A stretch of 64,000 nt of DNA from Brockia lithotrophica (GTDB lineage Bacteria; Bacillota; Bacilli; Thermicanales; DSM-22653), in the NCBI GenBank assembly GCA_003050565.1, contig PEBW01000002.1, forward strand, positions 62,001 to 126,000, written 5' to 3'. The position numbers were made by a program, and so were the translations under genes. This document shows, piece by piece, positions 7,608 to 16,154 of the stretch (positions are counted from its first letter, which is position 1; every line of letters starts with the position of its first letter). The notes beneath the pieces were generated by a model. That model was not told where the DNA came from. It saw only the letters and a list, made by a program, of their open reading frames with translations, and did no database searches.

Positions 7608-8816
7608 GTGATCCCCTTTTCTCCCGCGTCGCCGCGGAGAGGTTCCTACGAACTCGAAAAACAAGCGGCCGTCTCGTCGGGCCCGGACTACGTCCTCCTC
7701 CTCCTCACGGTACTCCTCGTGATCTTCGGGCTCACGATGGTGTGGAGCGCCAGCCTCCCCGAGATCCGGATTTCCGTGCCACCCCAATCTCCCGCGCCCG
7801 CGTCCGCCTTCCGCTTCCTCCTTCAACCCGGCACTCTGAGTTGGGTCGAGCGACAGCTCCTCTGGGCGGGTCTCGGGAGCGTCGTTCTCGTCGCGGCGAT
7901 GCACTTCCCCCTCCGCCTTCTCCGGAAGCTCACCCCCCTCGCCCTCGCCTCGGCGTACGTCTTCCTCGTCCTCGTCCTCGTACCGCACGTGGGCACGGAG
8001 GTGAACGGCTCGCGATCCTGGCTTCGGTTCGGGGGCCTTTCCTTTCAACCTTCCGAATTCGCCAAACTCGCCCTCCTCTTGTACCTCGCCGCCTTCGTAG
8101 CCAACCGCGGAGAGCGTATCGCGCGTTTCCGCGAGGGATTCCTTCCTCCGCTCTTCGTCGGGGGGAGCCTCGCCTTCCTCGTCCTCCTGGAAAACGACCT
8201 CGGAACGGCGGCCATCCTCCTCGGGACGACGCTCGTCGTCCTCTACCTCTCCGGCGCCGATCTCCGCCACCTCCTGCTCGTCGGCGTCGTCGCCGCAGCG
8301 GGAATTGCCTTGGCCATTTTCCTCGTCCCGTACCGGATGAACCGCCTCTTCGCCTTCCTCGATCCTTGGTCGGATCCCCAAGGCCGCGGATACCACCTCA
8401 TCCAATCCCTGTACGCCATCGCCCACGGCCGCCTGGGCGGCGTGGGGCTGGGCTACGGGACGCAAAAGGCCTACTACCTCCCCTACGCCCACAACGACTT
8501 CATCTTCGCCGTCGTCATCGAAGAACTCGGGGCGATCGGCGGAGCACTCCTCCTCTTCCTCCTCGCCTCCCTCGTGCTCCGCATCGCCTTTCTCGCCGCG
8601 CGGACGGACGACCCCTTTGCCCGCACGCTGGCGTACGGCATCGCGGCTTCCCTCTCCATTCAGACGATGTTCAACCTCGGGGGTGTCACCGGCCTCCTCC
8701 CGATCACCGGCGTGACCTTACCCTTCATCAGCTACGGCGGAACGTCCCTCGTGGTGAGCCTCGGAGAAGTCGGCATCGCCCTGGCGATCTCCCGGCTCCG
8801 CCGAGTTTCCCGCTGA
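7608..8816 (+). CDS. ftsW: FtsW/RodA/SpoVE-family SEDS glycosyltransferase
   Basis: Polytopic SEDS protein that polymerises lipid II into glycan strands with a class B PBP. The 402-residue product has about ten membrane helices and the family hallmarks VNGSRSWLRFGGLSFQPSE, ENDLGTAAIL, MNRLFAFLDPWSDPQGRGYHLIQS, the HNDFIFAVVIEELG motif and the C-terminal LPFISYGGTSL. It could serve in division (FtsW) or in spore cortex synthesis (SpoVE); the asp23-type neighbour does not decide. The called GTG has no good Shine-Dalgarno; an ATT at 7569 in the same frame follows GAGGTG at proper distance and should be considered. Its last 99 bases overlap the convergent Asp23 gene. Confidence 0.88.
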   Translation: MIPFSPASPRRGSYELEKQAAVSSGPDYVLLLLTVLLVIFGLTMVWSASLPEIRISVPPQSPAPASAFRFLLQPGTLSWVERQLLWAGLGSVVLVAAMHFPLRLLRKLTPLALASAYVFLVLVLVPHVGTEVNGSRSWLRFGGLSFQPSEFAKLALLLYLAAFVANRGERIARFREGFLPPLFVGGSLAFLVLLENDLGTAAILLGTTLVVLYLSGADLRHLLLVGVVAAAGIALAIFLVPYRMNRLFAFLDPWSDPQGRGYHLIQSLYAIAHGRLGGVGLGYGTQKAYYLPYAHNDFIFAVVIEELGAIGGALLLFLLASLVLRIAFLAARTDDPFARTLAYGIAASLSIQTMFNLGGVTGLLPITGVTLPFISYGGTSLVVSLGEVGIALAISRLRRVSR

Positions 8817-9359
8817 GCGATCCCTTTCCTCCGAACGCGCGCCCTCCGACCGTCCGGCCTCCGCGGCGGGGAGCTCGGGAGGTCGCCCTTTTCGCTCGCG
8901 GACTTCTTCGACAAAGACGTCCACGGCGTCCAATACGTGGCCCGTAAAGCGTTCCACGTCTTCGCGGACGCGCCGCTGGACTTCGCGCGCCACGCTTCGG
9001 ATGTCCGCGCCGTAGTCTACGGCAAGGCGCACGAATGCGGAAAACCGTCCGCCATCTCGACGCAACTGCACGGCGGGACCGCCGAGCCGCCCCCAAAGGC
9101 GGTACACCCGGCCGCCCGCGTACGGCTCGTCTGCGGGATGGGCGCCGGGCGTATCCTCCACGGCGAGACGGGCCAGGAGGGAAATCACCTCCGTAGCCAC
9201 GCCGTGGTCCTTTGTTTCAGATTCTTTAGAATAGACACGGTTCGACGGCGTTTCCGGCATGTCGGGCCGGGGCGGAAGGTCGCCCGAGCGGGGGGCACCG
9301 GCTCCTTTCGAAAGCGCCTCTCCGCTTCGGTGTTCCCGGTCGGAAGTGTCCATCGGCAT
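8718..9359 (-). CDS. Asp23/Gls24-family envelope protein
   Basis: Asp23/Gls24 proteins associate with the inner face of the membrane through partners and respond to envelope stress. The core (ATEVISLLARLAVEDTPGAH to DVFVEEVRERKG) contains the family pattern, including VDYGADIRSVAREVQRRVREDVE. About 55 residues before the core and 60 after it are low-complexity and charged. ATG 9359 follows AAAGGAGG at 7 bases. The C-terminal tail is encoded on the opposite strand of the ftsW 3' end, a 99-base convergent overlap, so the tail may have grown by loss of an earlier stop. A TATAAT (9410-9405) lies about 45 bases upstream. Confidence 0.82.
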   Translation of the reverse strand: MPMDTSDREHRSGEALSKGAGAPRSGDLPPRPDMPETPSNRVYSKESETKDHGVATEVISLLARLAVEDTPGAHPADEPYAGGRVYRLWGRLGGPAVQLRRDGGRFSAFVRLAVDYGADIRSVAREVQRRVREDVERFTGHVLDAVDVFVEEVRERKGRPPELPAAEAGRSEGARSEERDRSAGNSAEPGDRQGDADFSEAHHEGRSAVADEG

Positions 9360-9404
9360 CTGCCGGCCTCCTTTACCTGCGGCGGCCGCTGCCGCTCTCG
9401 CTTC

Positions 9405-9410
9405 ATTATA
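9405..9410 (-). promoter_or_regulatory. Candidate -10 element for the Asp23 gene
   Basis: A perfect TATAAT on the minus strand, 46 bases before the Asp23 start codon; no good -35 is visible. It sits back-to-back with the candidate ger promoter. Confidence 0.4.
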
Positions 9411-9421
9411 GCGCAGCACCA

Positions 9422-9452
9422 TTCATATTCCCGTACACCCCGGTAAAAACTA
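9422..9452 (+). promoter_or_regulatory. Candidate SigG promoter of the ger operon
   Basis: TTCATA (9422-9427), 18-base spacer, AAAACTA (9446-9452). This resembles the forespore SigG pattern (TGnATA, 17-18 bases, CATnnTA), which is the known control of germinant-receptor operons in Bacillus. The match is partial. Confidence 0.4.
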
Positions 9453-9530
9453 CGTGCGAGGCGAAAGTTGCCAACGTACGGAGGCTGCGCGCGCCCTCGC
9501 CGCGAACGGCATCCGGAGGGAGGGACCGCC

Positions 9531-11150
9531 GTGTTTCGCCCCTGGTCCATCTTTCGGCGCCGCCGGGAGAAGCGCCGCTCCCTAGAAGAAGCGGCGGCAA
9601 AGCGCACGGGCGTACCGGGTACGAAGTGCCCGAAGTGCCCCGTCTCTCCCAAGCTCGAGGTAAACGTCGCCAAGGTACGCGAGCACTTTCATTCGCCGCA
9701 AAACCTCGACCTCAAGGTGCGCCCCATCGCCTACGGCCGGCGCAAGGCGGCAATCGTTTACCTGGAAGGGACCATCGAAGAGAGCACGATCGACGAGGCC
9801 GTGATCCGGCCGTTGAACGAACGGGCCGCCGCCGTCACCGGAAAAAAGGCCTACACGGAGATTACGACGATCCTCGACTCGCTCCACCTGGACTACGTGG
9901 AGGAGATGGAGGACGCGCTCCAGCACCTCCTCGACGGGCACATCGTCTTCTTCATCGACGGAATCCGCCGCGCCTTCGCCATCGACTTTTCCTTCTTTCC
10001 CACGCGTTCCGTTCAGGAACCCAAGATCGAACACGTCCTCAAAGGGCCGCAGGAAGCCTTTGTGGAAGACCTGCACCAGAACCTCGCCATCCTCCGCCGC
10101 TACCTGCGCTCGCCCAACCTCGTCCACGAGTCCTTCCGTATCGGAGCGGAGACGCGCACGGAGGTGGCCCTCCTCTACCTCAAGGGGACGGCAAGCGGAG
10201 AACTCGTCGACCGCTTTCGCCGGCGGCTCGGCGAGCTGGCGCAGGCGAACTTTCAGCGCGTCGTCTTCATCGAGGAACTCCTCGACCCGTACCCAAAAAG
10301 CCTTCTCCCCTCCTTCCTCGTCACGGAGCGACCCGACCGCGCGGCCTTCCACCTCCTGGAGGGCCACGTCGTCCTCATGCAGGAGAACTTCCCATCCGTC
10401 CTCATCGCTCCCGCCCCGCAGTGGAACCTCCTGCACACGCCGGACGAACACTACCAGCGGTGGGCCTACGGGAACTTCCTCCGGGGGCTTCGGACCTCCG
10501 CCTTCTTTCTGAACCTCCTCGCTCCCGCCCTCTACGTCGCCGCCGTAAACTTCCACCCGGAGACGATCCCCCTCGACCTCCTCATCTCCATCGCCGGGTC
10601 GCGCGAGTACGTCCCCTACCCGACTGTCGTCGAAGTCCTCCTCATGGAATTTAGCTTCGAGCTCATCCGGGAAGCCTCCACGCGGATCCCCACGCAGATC
10701 GGACCCACGATCGGCATCGTCGGCGCCCTCATCCTCGGACAGGCGGCCGTTCAGGCCGGTCTCATCAGCCCCATCCTCGTGATCGTCGTGGCGATCACCG
10801 CCCTCGCCTCTTTTGCCATCCCCGATCAGAACCTCGGGTTTTTCCTCCGGATCATGCGCTTTTTCTTCATCTTTGCCGCGGCGCTCTTCGGCTTCCTCGG
10901 CATCGCCACGCTCTTCGCCGTGCTCCTCGCCTACATGGTCTCTCACGAGCCGTTCGGCGTCGGACACATGGCCCCCGTCGCCCCCTACCTCCCCTCTTCC
11001 AAGGACACCTTCTTCCGCCGCACCTTCTGGGAGGAGACCCACAACCCGGAAACCGCCATGCCCGAGGCCAAGCTCCGCCTTCAGCTCCCCTTCCGCAAAG
11101 TCCCCGCGCGGGATCCCGCACGCGAGAGCACCCGAAAACCGAGGTCGTAG
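9531..11150 (+). CDS. gerA: Spore germination receptor subunit A (GerA family)
   Basis: Subunit A of a nutrient germinant receptor in the spore inner membrane. The 539-residue protein has a large N-terminal cytosolic domain (about 1-290), followed by the membrane domain with the family-typical segments YQRWAYGNFLRGLRTSAFF, SREYVPYPTVVEVLLMEFSFELIREAS and TQIGPTIGIVGALILGQAAVQAGL, then four to five helices and a basic C-terminal tail. GTG 9531 follows GGAGGGAGGG at good distance; the upstream extension of the open frame looks untranslated. It heads an operon of four genes, all in the A-B-C order, with a fourth small gene. Confidence 0.94.
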   Translation: MFRPWSIFRRRREKRRSLEEAAAKRTGVPGTKCPKCPVSPKLEVNVAKVREHFHSPQNLDLKVRPIAYGRRKAAIVYLEGTIEESTIDEAVIRPLNERAAAVTGKKAYTEITTILDSLHLDYVEEMEDALQHLLDGHIVFFIDGIRRAFAIDFSFFPTRSVQEPKIEHVLKGPQEAFVEDLHQNLAILRRYLRSPNLVHESFRIGAETRTEVALLYLKGTASGELVDRFRRRLGELAQANFQRVVFIEELLDPYPKSLLPSFLVTERPDRAAFHLLEGHVVLMQENFPSVLIAPAPQWNLLHTPDEHYQRWAYGNFLRGLRTSAFFLNLLAPALYVAAVNFHPETIPLDLLISIAGSREYVPYPTVVEVLLMEFSFELIREASTRIPTQIGPTIGIVGALILGQAAVQAGLISPILVIVVAITALASFAIPDQNLGFFLRIMRFFFIFAAALFGFLGIATLFAVLLAYMVSHEPFGVGHMAPVAPYLPSSKDTFFRRTFWEETHNPETAMPEAKLRLQLPFRKVPARDPARESTRKPRS

Positions 11151-11227
11151 GCGGGAAAAACCGGTTTCCGGAAGGGCGCGCGGACGCAGCGCACCGGGAA
11201 AAGACCCCCCAGGAGAGGAGGGGGCGC

Positions 11228-12343
11228 GTGGAAACGCCGTCTACCAACCGACGCATCGGCTTTCGCGAGCTCACGACGACCACGTTTTTCCTCGTCGCCA
11301 TCCGCGGCACGGACGAAAACACGACCCTCTACTTTCAAATCGGCGGCAACGCCGCATGGATGGTCCCCCTCCTGCAGTGGCTCGCCTTCGTCTCTCTCTT
11401 CGTCCCGCTCACGCGGAAGATGGAACGCCACGGCGCCGACGACGTCTTTCGCCTCCTCAAGCTCATGTGGGGGCCGACGGCGACGCGCCTCGTCGCCTCG
11501 GGCCTCTTCCTCCTCCTTCTCGCCCTCGGGGCGCTCTGCTTCCGTCCGTACGTCGTGATGCTCACGGTGATGTTCTACCTGCGCACGCCCGAACACGCCG
11601 TAGGCCTCGTGCTTCTCTTGGGCGGGATGTACGTCGCCTCTCGCGGCTACGAGGCGATCGGGCGAATGGGGAGCATGTTTTTCGTGTACGCCATGCTTTT
11701 CTTCGTCCTTCTCATCCTCGGCATCGCCGACCTCGTGGACCCGTCCTACACCTTCCCCCTCTTCGGCCCGGGCATCCCGCAGATCCTCCGGGAATCTTTC
11801 CTCACCCTGGGCTTCTTCGGCGAGCCGTTTTTCCTCGCCTTCCTCGCGGGCGCGACGAAAGGGGGCGTCCCAACCTTTCGCCGGGCGATCCTCACGGGGA
11901 CGGGAATAGCCGCCTCGATGATGAGCACGTTCTTCCTCATGTACTTGTGGGTCTTTGGCTTCCCCAGCGTAAACGACATCCTCTTCCACTACCAGCAGCT
12001 CACGCGTTTCGCCCACTTCGGGCTCTACATCTCCCACATCGAGGCGATCTTCCTCTACATATGGGTCATGGCCTCCGTGGCGCGGCTCGCCGTCGTCCTC
12101 TACCTCCTCGTCCAGCTCCTCCGCCTCGCCCTGGATGTGCCCGAGGGAAGGCCGCTTCTCCCGCTCGTGACCGCCTACCTCTTCCTCACGAGCCTCATCC
12201 CCGTGGGGATCAACGACATCTTCCGCTGGAAGTACGCCGTCGTCGTCTCCGCCACCTTTGCCATGCTCCTCTTGGGCTTTGCCGTCGTGCTCTGGCCGCT
12301 CCCCGCCGGGAAGCGGCCGCCCTTGGGAGGAAGGCTCCACTAG
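11228..12343 (+). CDS. gerB: Spore germination receptor subunit B, transporter-like (GerB family)
   Basis: Subunit B of the germinant receptor, a ten-helix protein of the APC transporter superfamily that binds germinants and is thought to form an ion conduit with A. The 371-residue product begins with RIGFRELTTTTFFLVAIRG and has ten hydrophobic segments, for example MVPLLQWLAFVSLFVPLT and VVSATFAMLLLGFAVVLW. GTG 11228 is preceded by GAGGAGGGGG. It follows gerA by 77 bases and precedes gerC by 18 bases. Confidence 0.93.
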   Translation: METPSTNRRIGFRELTTTTFFLVAIRGTDENTTLYFQIGGNAAWMVPLLQWLAFVSLFVPLTRKMERHGADDVFRLLKLMWGPTATRLVASGLFLLLLALGALCFRPYVVMLTVMFYLRTPEHAVGLVLLLGGMYVASRGYEAIGRMGSMFFVYAMLFFVLLILGIADLVDPSYTFPLFGPGIPQILRESFLTLGFFGEPFFLAFLAGATKGGVPTFRRAILTGTGIAASMMSTFFLMYLWVFGFPSVNDILFHYQQLTRFAHFGLYISHIEAIFLYIWVMASVARLAVVLYLLVQLLRLALDVPEGRPLLPLVTAYLFLTSLIPVGINDIFRWKYAVVVSATFAMLLLGFAVVLWPLPAGKRPPLGGRLH

Positions 12344-12361
12344 TAGAGGAGGACGAAGGCG

Positions 12362-13738
12362 ATGCAAAAGGCAAAACGACAAAAACCGAGATTCGTCGTC
12401 CTCTTCCCCCGTGCGCCGCGGAAAGGAGATTTCCCCGAAGTGATGTCACGGTCGGCAGTGCGCGGCCGCCGAAGAGGCCAGTTCCGCATGCTGGGGCGCG
12501 CCGTCCTCCTCCTCATGGGGGTAGGCGGGGTCCTGTCCCTGGGCGGCTGTTGGGACAAGGCGGAACTCGAGGACATCGTCTTCGCCTCGTCCATCGGCCT
12601 CGACCGCGCGGAACAACCGGGTCGGCTGGACGTCACCTTCGAGCTCATGAACACCAAAAAGGCCTCTATCCCCATCGGCCAGACGGCGCAAGAGGAGCCA
12701 AACGTCACGCATGTAACGGTGCGCAACACGACGCCCATCTGGGCGCGGGATATCGCGAACTCCGTGGTCACCCGGCGGATCAACATCTCCCACGTCCAGA
12801 CGATCGTCATCGGCGAGGAACTCGTGCGCCAGGAGGACCTCTTCGTCACCCTCGCCGCGGCGCTCCGCGACCCGGAGATGCGCCGGGCGACGCCGATCAT
12901 CGTGACGCGCGAGCGGGCGGAGGATTTCCTGCGGAACAACCGCCCTCGGTTTGAAACGCTTCCGTACATCTTCTATCGCTTCAAGCTCAACCGCTGGAAG
13001 GACACGGGAACCGTCCCCATCTCCACGCTCAACGAGTTCCTTCGCGCCTACAGCATCGACGCCGGATACCTCGTCACGTATGCCACGGCCCAACGCGACG
13101 ACGCCCGGGAAGGGCGCGACGACCGCGCCCTTCCCGGGGAACTCCGCATAGAAGGAGGGGACCCCGTGGAGATGATCGGGAGTGCCGCCCTCGCGCGGGG
13201 GAAGATGGTCGGAGCGCTCACGGGATACGAGACGCGGTTCGCCCTCCTCCTCGGAAACCAACTCCACGTGGCGACCTACCTCATCGGTTTTCGCGACCCC
13301 GTAAACCCGACGTACTACGTCTCCACGCGGATCCAAAACTGGGAGGGGCCGCACATCCACATCGACGTAAGCCGCGACATCCCGCGGATCACCGTCGACA
13401 TCCCCTTCCGCGTGGAGGTCCTCTCCGTTCCCTCGCGGGTGGACTACGTAAACGACGCCGGGAAGCGGAAGCTCCTCCACGAGAGCATCCGCAAGGAGAT
13501 CGAGTCGGCCTTCCGTCAGGTCGTCCACCGGGCGCAGCACGAGTTTGAAACGGACATCTTCGGCTGGAGCCGATTCGCGCTTAGGCTTTTCCCCACGTGG
13601 GAAGACTACCGTCGGTACGATTTCCCGAAAAAATTTCCCCGCGCCAACGTAGACGTTCACGTGGACGTAAAGATCATCAACTTCGGAAAGACCGTCACCA
13701 CCGAGGAAGAATCTCCGGAACCCAAGATGCGCTGGTGA
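12362..13738 (+). CDS. gerC: Spore germination receptor subunit C lipoprotein (Ger(x)C family)
   Basis: Subunit C of the germinant receptor, a lipoprotein on the outer face of the inner membrane. The sequence has a hydrophobic segment LLLMGVGGVLSLGGC with lipobox cysteine C63, followed by WDKAELEDIVFASSIGLD, the signature start of mature Ger(x)C proteins, and the C-terminal conserved domain around GWSRFALRLFPTWEDYRR. ATG 12362 has AGAGGAGG at 9 bases, right after the gerB stop, but gives an unusually long basic n-region of about 45 residues; ATG 12443 or 12488 would give a normal signal peptide. The stop TGA shares bases with the next ATG (TGATG). Confidence 0.92.
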   Translation: MQKAKRQKPRFVVLFPRAPRKGDFPEVMSRSAVRGRRRGQFRMLGRAVLLLMGVGGVLSLGGCWDKAELEDIVFASSIGLDRAEQPGRLDVTFELMNTKKASIPIGQTAQEEPNVTHVTVRNTTPIWARDIANSVVTRRINISHVQTIVIGEELVRQEDLFVTLAAALRDPEMRRATPIIVTRERAEDFLRNNRPRFETLPYIFYRFKLNRWKDTGTVPISTLNEFLRAYSIDAGYLVTYATAQRDDAREGRDDRALPGELRIEGGDPVEMIGSAALARGKMVGALTGYETRFALLLGNQLHVATYLIGFRDPVNPTYYVSTRIQNWEGPHIHIDVSRDIPRITVDIPFRVEVLSVPSRVDYVNDAGKRKLLHESIRKEIESAFRQVVHRAQHEFETDIFGWSRFALRLFPTWEDYRRYDFPKKFPRANVDVHVDVKIINFGKTVTTEEESPEPKMRW

Positions 13739-13914
13739 TGTACGCGATGGCCACCTTGATCACCCTCTTCGTCGCCGGCGGCGGCGCACTCCACGCCATC
13801 TTCTGGGCGCAAACGCTTCGCCGAGAACAAAAAACGGCCCAAGCGTGGGCCGTTATCCTCCTCGCCCTAGGCCTTTTGCCCCTCGCCGTCTACCTCGTCC
13901 TCCGGCCGTACTGA
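13738..13914 (+). CDS. Two-helix small protein, probable germinant-receptor D subunit
   Basis: A 58-residue protein with two hydrophobic helices (ATLITLFVAGGGALHAIFWA and AWAVILLALGLLPLAVYLVL) joined by a basic loop (QTLRREQKTAQ). Its ATG overlaps the gerC stop by one base, so it is translationally coupled. Bacillus species encode D subunits of this size and topology in or beside receptor operons (GerKD, for example) that modulate receptor activity; that is the likely role here, inferred from position and topology rather than from sequence identity. The coding sequence contains the intrinsic terminator of the convergent ylaN gene. Confidence 0.7.
   Translation: MYAMATLITLFVAGGGALHAIFWAQTLRREQKTAQAWAVILLALGLLPLAVYLVLRPY
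13827..13854 (-). terminator. Terminator of ylaN located inside the convergent ger small gene
   Basis: Arms 13833-13840 (AACGGCCC) and 13847-13854 with a 6-base loop are followed on the minus strand by TTTTTTG. It therefore ends ylaN transcription about 85 bases beyond its stop, within codons 31-39 of the convergent gene. Confidence 0.8.
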
Positions 13915-13938
13915 AAGGAGGACATGCCCCGACCGCCC

Positions 13939-14253
13939 TCACGGAGTCGGCCGGCACCCGGCATCCGGTCGGGATACGCTGGCGTCCCGGGAGACTTCCG
14001 CATCGAGGAGGGCGAGCTCTTCCTCCAGGCGGTCGAGGATCCGCTTCCCCTCCTCGCGCGAGATGAGGCCGAGACGTACGGCAAAGTCCACCTCGCGGGA
14101 AAGGCCGAACATCTGCGTATCGAGAACCTCTTGGTAGAGGGGACAGTTCGGGAGGACGAGATTTTCCCGCTGCACGCGGATGAGGCGCACGATGCGCTCC
14201 GCATCGGATTCGAGGAGTTCCAGCGCCTTGGCGGCGAAGCCGATGTTGTCCAT
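13939..14253 (-). CDS. ylaN: YlaN/UPF0358 family protein
   Basis: Small Bacillales protein; YlaN of Bacillus subtilis is needed under iron limitation and has been linked to the Fur repressor. The product matches the family closely: [20 protein letters not shown], then [20 protein letters not shown] and [15 protein letters not shown]. The 104-residue protein is about a dozen residues longer than the usual form because of a C-terminal tail rich in D, R and P. ATG 14253 has GGGGGAGG five bases upstream. It has its own promoter and terminator. Confidence 0.93.
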   Translation of the reverse strand: MDNIGFAAKALELLESDAERIVRLIRVQRENLVLPNCPLYQEVLDTQMFGLSREVDFAVRLGLISREEGKRILDRLEEELALLDAEVSRDASVSRPDAGCRPTP

Positions 14254-14289
14254 GCAAACCTCCCCCGACCGGGACACCCTTTACACATT

Positions 14290-14298
14290 ACTATAGCA
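14290..14298 (-). promoter_or_regulatory. Extended -10 promoter of ylaN
   Basis: The minus strand reads TGCTATAGT, an extended -10 (TGnTATAGT) about 37 bases before the ylaN start. The -35 region is weak, as is usual with extended -10 promoters. Confidence 0.55.
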
Positions 14299-14352
14299 CA
14301 ACGGAATCGGAGATTCGAACGTTCGCGCCCCCCGTCTCGTTTCGTCGGCGCC

Positions 14353-16020
14353 CTACCGCGCTTCCGAGGCAGGGCGCGGCGCGAGAAGGAGGGCGGTGCG
14401 GCGCCCATCCCCGACTTCGAGGACGACGTAGGGGGAACCGGGGAGGCGGCGGGACGCCTCTTCTGGCGAGATCGCACCGAAGTATCCGTCGATCTCGCCG
14501 CGGCGCAGGGCGGCGATCCCTTCCGACCAGGGAAGTTCGCGAAAGCGCACCGCGCCCCCGTGCTCCTCCGCCCAACGGCGCACGGCCAAGGCTTCTTCGC
14601 CTTGCGGATCGCGGTCGCTCCGATGGGGAACGACGCCTCCGTCGAAGCCGATCACGTACACGAGGTCCGTATTCCGCAGGAGGCAATCTGCCTCGTTTCC
14701 CCCTCGTTCCGCCGGAAGCCCGCCTCCGAAGGCGGGGGGGCGTTCCGGGAGGAAATCGCTTCCCCCGCCTTGCGCATGTGCCGAAACCGAACCGTCTCCG
14801 TCCGGACGGGTCACGGCGACGATGGACAAGGCGCCGTCCCTTTCGCGGCGGAAGCGATAGCGCCAGCGGACGAGGGTGCCGCTCTCCCACTCCTCCTCCA
14901 CATCCGCCTCGAGCAGTTCACCTCCCGCGCCGTCCAGGACACGGCGGGGGTTTCGGTCGGACGGGCAGAGGCGGATCCTCCGCGGCCGAAGTTCGGGCGC
15001 ACCCGCGGGAAGTTCTCCCCGCGCAATCATGTCCGCGAGGAGGAGGCGGAGTTCCTCGCTCGTCCCCTCCAAGAGAGAGGCGTCTCGCTTTCGGAGGGCT
15101 TCGTCGAAGGAGACGGCAAAGCGCACGGCAACCTCGAGTACCTCGGGTGCCAGATTTTCGAAGCCGGGGGCGGTGCCGAGCCACCAGACAACGGCGTCGG
15201 CATCCGCCGCCCGCTCGGGGAGGAGCTTTCGCACGGCCGGGCAAGGTTTCGACGCGTCCGCGTCCGCTTCCGCTTTTGCCTTCGGCTGGAGTTCGGGAAA
15301 CTCGAGGTCGTCCTGCGGCGCGGGCCGGGGGCTTGCGCAGGAGTACCGAAGTTCTCCGGCTACGGGAGGGAACGGGCCAAATCTCCCCCGCTCTCCTTCC
15401 GGTAGGGAGAGGACGACCTCCTCGCCCGTGCCCACGAGGAGTTCGAGCGTCCCGGACCGGGGATCGGGGAACCCGCGTTCCGCTCCTCCCACAACCCAAA
15501 CGTACAGAGCCGGAAGGTAAACGCGAAACGAGCGCCCTACCCGGACGAGAGAAAAAGGCGGGGAAAGGGTTCCGTCCGCCTCACCCGCAGACGCGAGGCG
15601 GGCGCCGAGCCACTCTCGGTAGGAAGGATCGGAACGGTAGGCGGCCGCGAGAAGGTTTCCCCAGTCGCGAGGAACCGAACGCCACCGTCCCGCTTCGTCG
15701 CGGGTCAAAGCGTAAGACGCCACCGCGTCCGGGTCACCCCGCTCCAGGGCCGAGAGAAAAGCTCCCCGCGTAGCCTCCGGGGCGCGCAAGAGCTCCCACC
15801 GTTCGGCCGCGCGAAACCCGGCCCCCGCCGCCGAGGCCGAGACGACGAGAAACACCCCCAACCGAACGAAAAAGCGGCGCGCAACGACCCGCGCCGCGCA
15901 GCCGTCGGCGCCGAAAGCGCACGAGCGAACGGCACCGGAGCGGAAAGCACGCGCCACGCAGCGGTCGAGAAAAGACGCCGCGCCGCGGATACGCCGCCGG
16001 ATCGGCTCGAACCCAAACAC
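14353..16020 (-). CDS. Membrane-anchored TcaA/YvbJ-like protein with C-terminal half solute-binding domain
   Basis: A 555-residue membrane protein with one helix (about 49-69) and the rest outside. Residues 85-225 resemble the repeated domain of TcaA/YvbJ, envelope proteins linked to glycopeptide response: the segment RSFRVYLPALYVWVVGG and the closing RFGPFPPVAGEL fit that pattern. Residues 290-405 look like its NTF2-like C-terminal domain. After a glycine-rich linker, residues 450-530 resemble lobe I of a family 3 solute-binding protein (VIGFDGGVVPHRSDRDPQGE, ELPWSEGIAALRRGEIDGYF) but lobe II is absent. No zinc ribbon precedes the helix, unlike TcaA. GTG 16020 is the most likely start; Shine-Dalgarno support is weak and GTG 16062 is possible. 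It lies just downstream of the rhomboid-like gene. Confidence 0.65.
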   Translation of the reverse strand: MFGFEPIRRRIRGAASFLDRCVARAFRSGAVRSCAFGADGCAARVVARRFFVRLGVFLVVSASAAGAGFRAAERWELLRAPEATRGAFLSALERGDPDAVASYALTRDEAGRWRSVPRDWGNLLAAAYRSDPSYREWLGARLASAGEADGTLSPPFSLVRVGRSFRVYLPALYVWVVGGAERGFPDPRSGTLELLVGTGEEVVLSLPEGERGRFGPFPPVAGELRYSCASPRPAPQDDLEFPELQPKAKAEADADASKPCPAVRKLLPERAADADAVVWWLGTAPGFENLAPEVLEVAVRFAVSFDEALRKRDASLLEGTSEELRLLLADMIARGELPAGAPELRPRRIRLCPSDRNPRRVLDGAGGELLEADVEEEWESGTLVRWRYRFRRERDGALSIVAVTRPDGDGSVSAHAQGGGSDFLPERPPAFGGGLPAERGGNEADCLLRNTDLVYVIGFDGGVVPHRSDRDPQGEEALAVRRWAEEHGGAVRFRELPWSEGIAALRRGEIDGYFGAISPEEASRRLPGSPYVVLEVGDGRRTALLLAPRPASEAR

Positions 16021-16154
16021 GCCGTCACCATCTCCGCCCGTAGCCTTCGGGAGGACGTACACCCGAAAGGTACGCCGCCCCCGTTGTCGCGACGCCGAAG
16101 AGGCGCGCCGTTGCCTTACGCCCTTATTTATGTATTGCACGTGGGGGAGAGACC

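Noticed and set aside
7544-8947. A 467-codon plus-strand frame with an AAGGAG-ATG start
   Set aside because: It is a proline/arginine-rich off-frame reading of ftsW without membrane segments.
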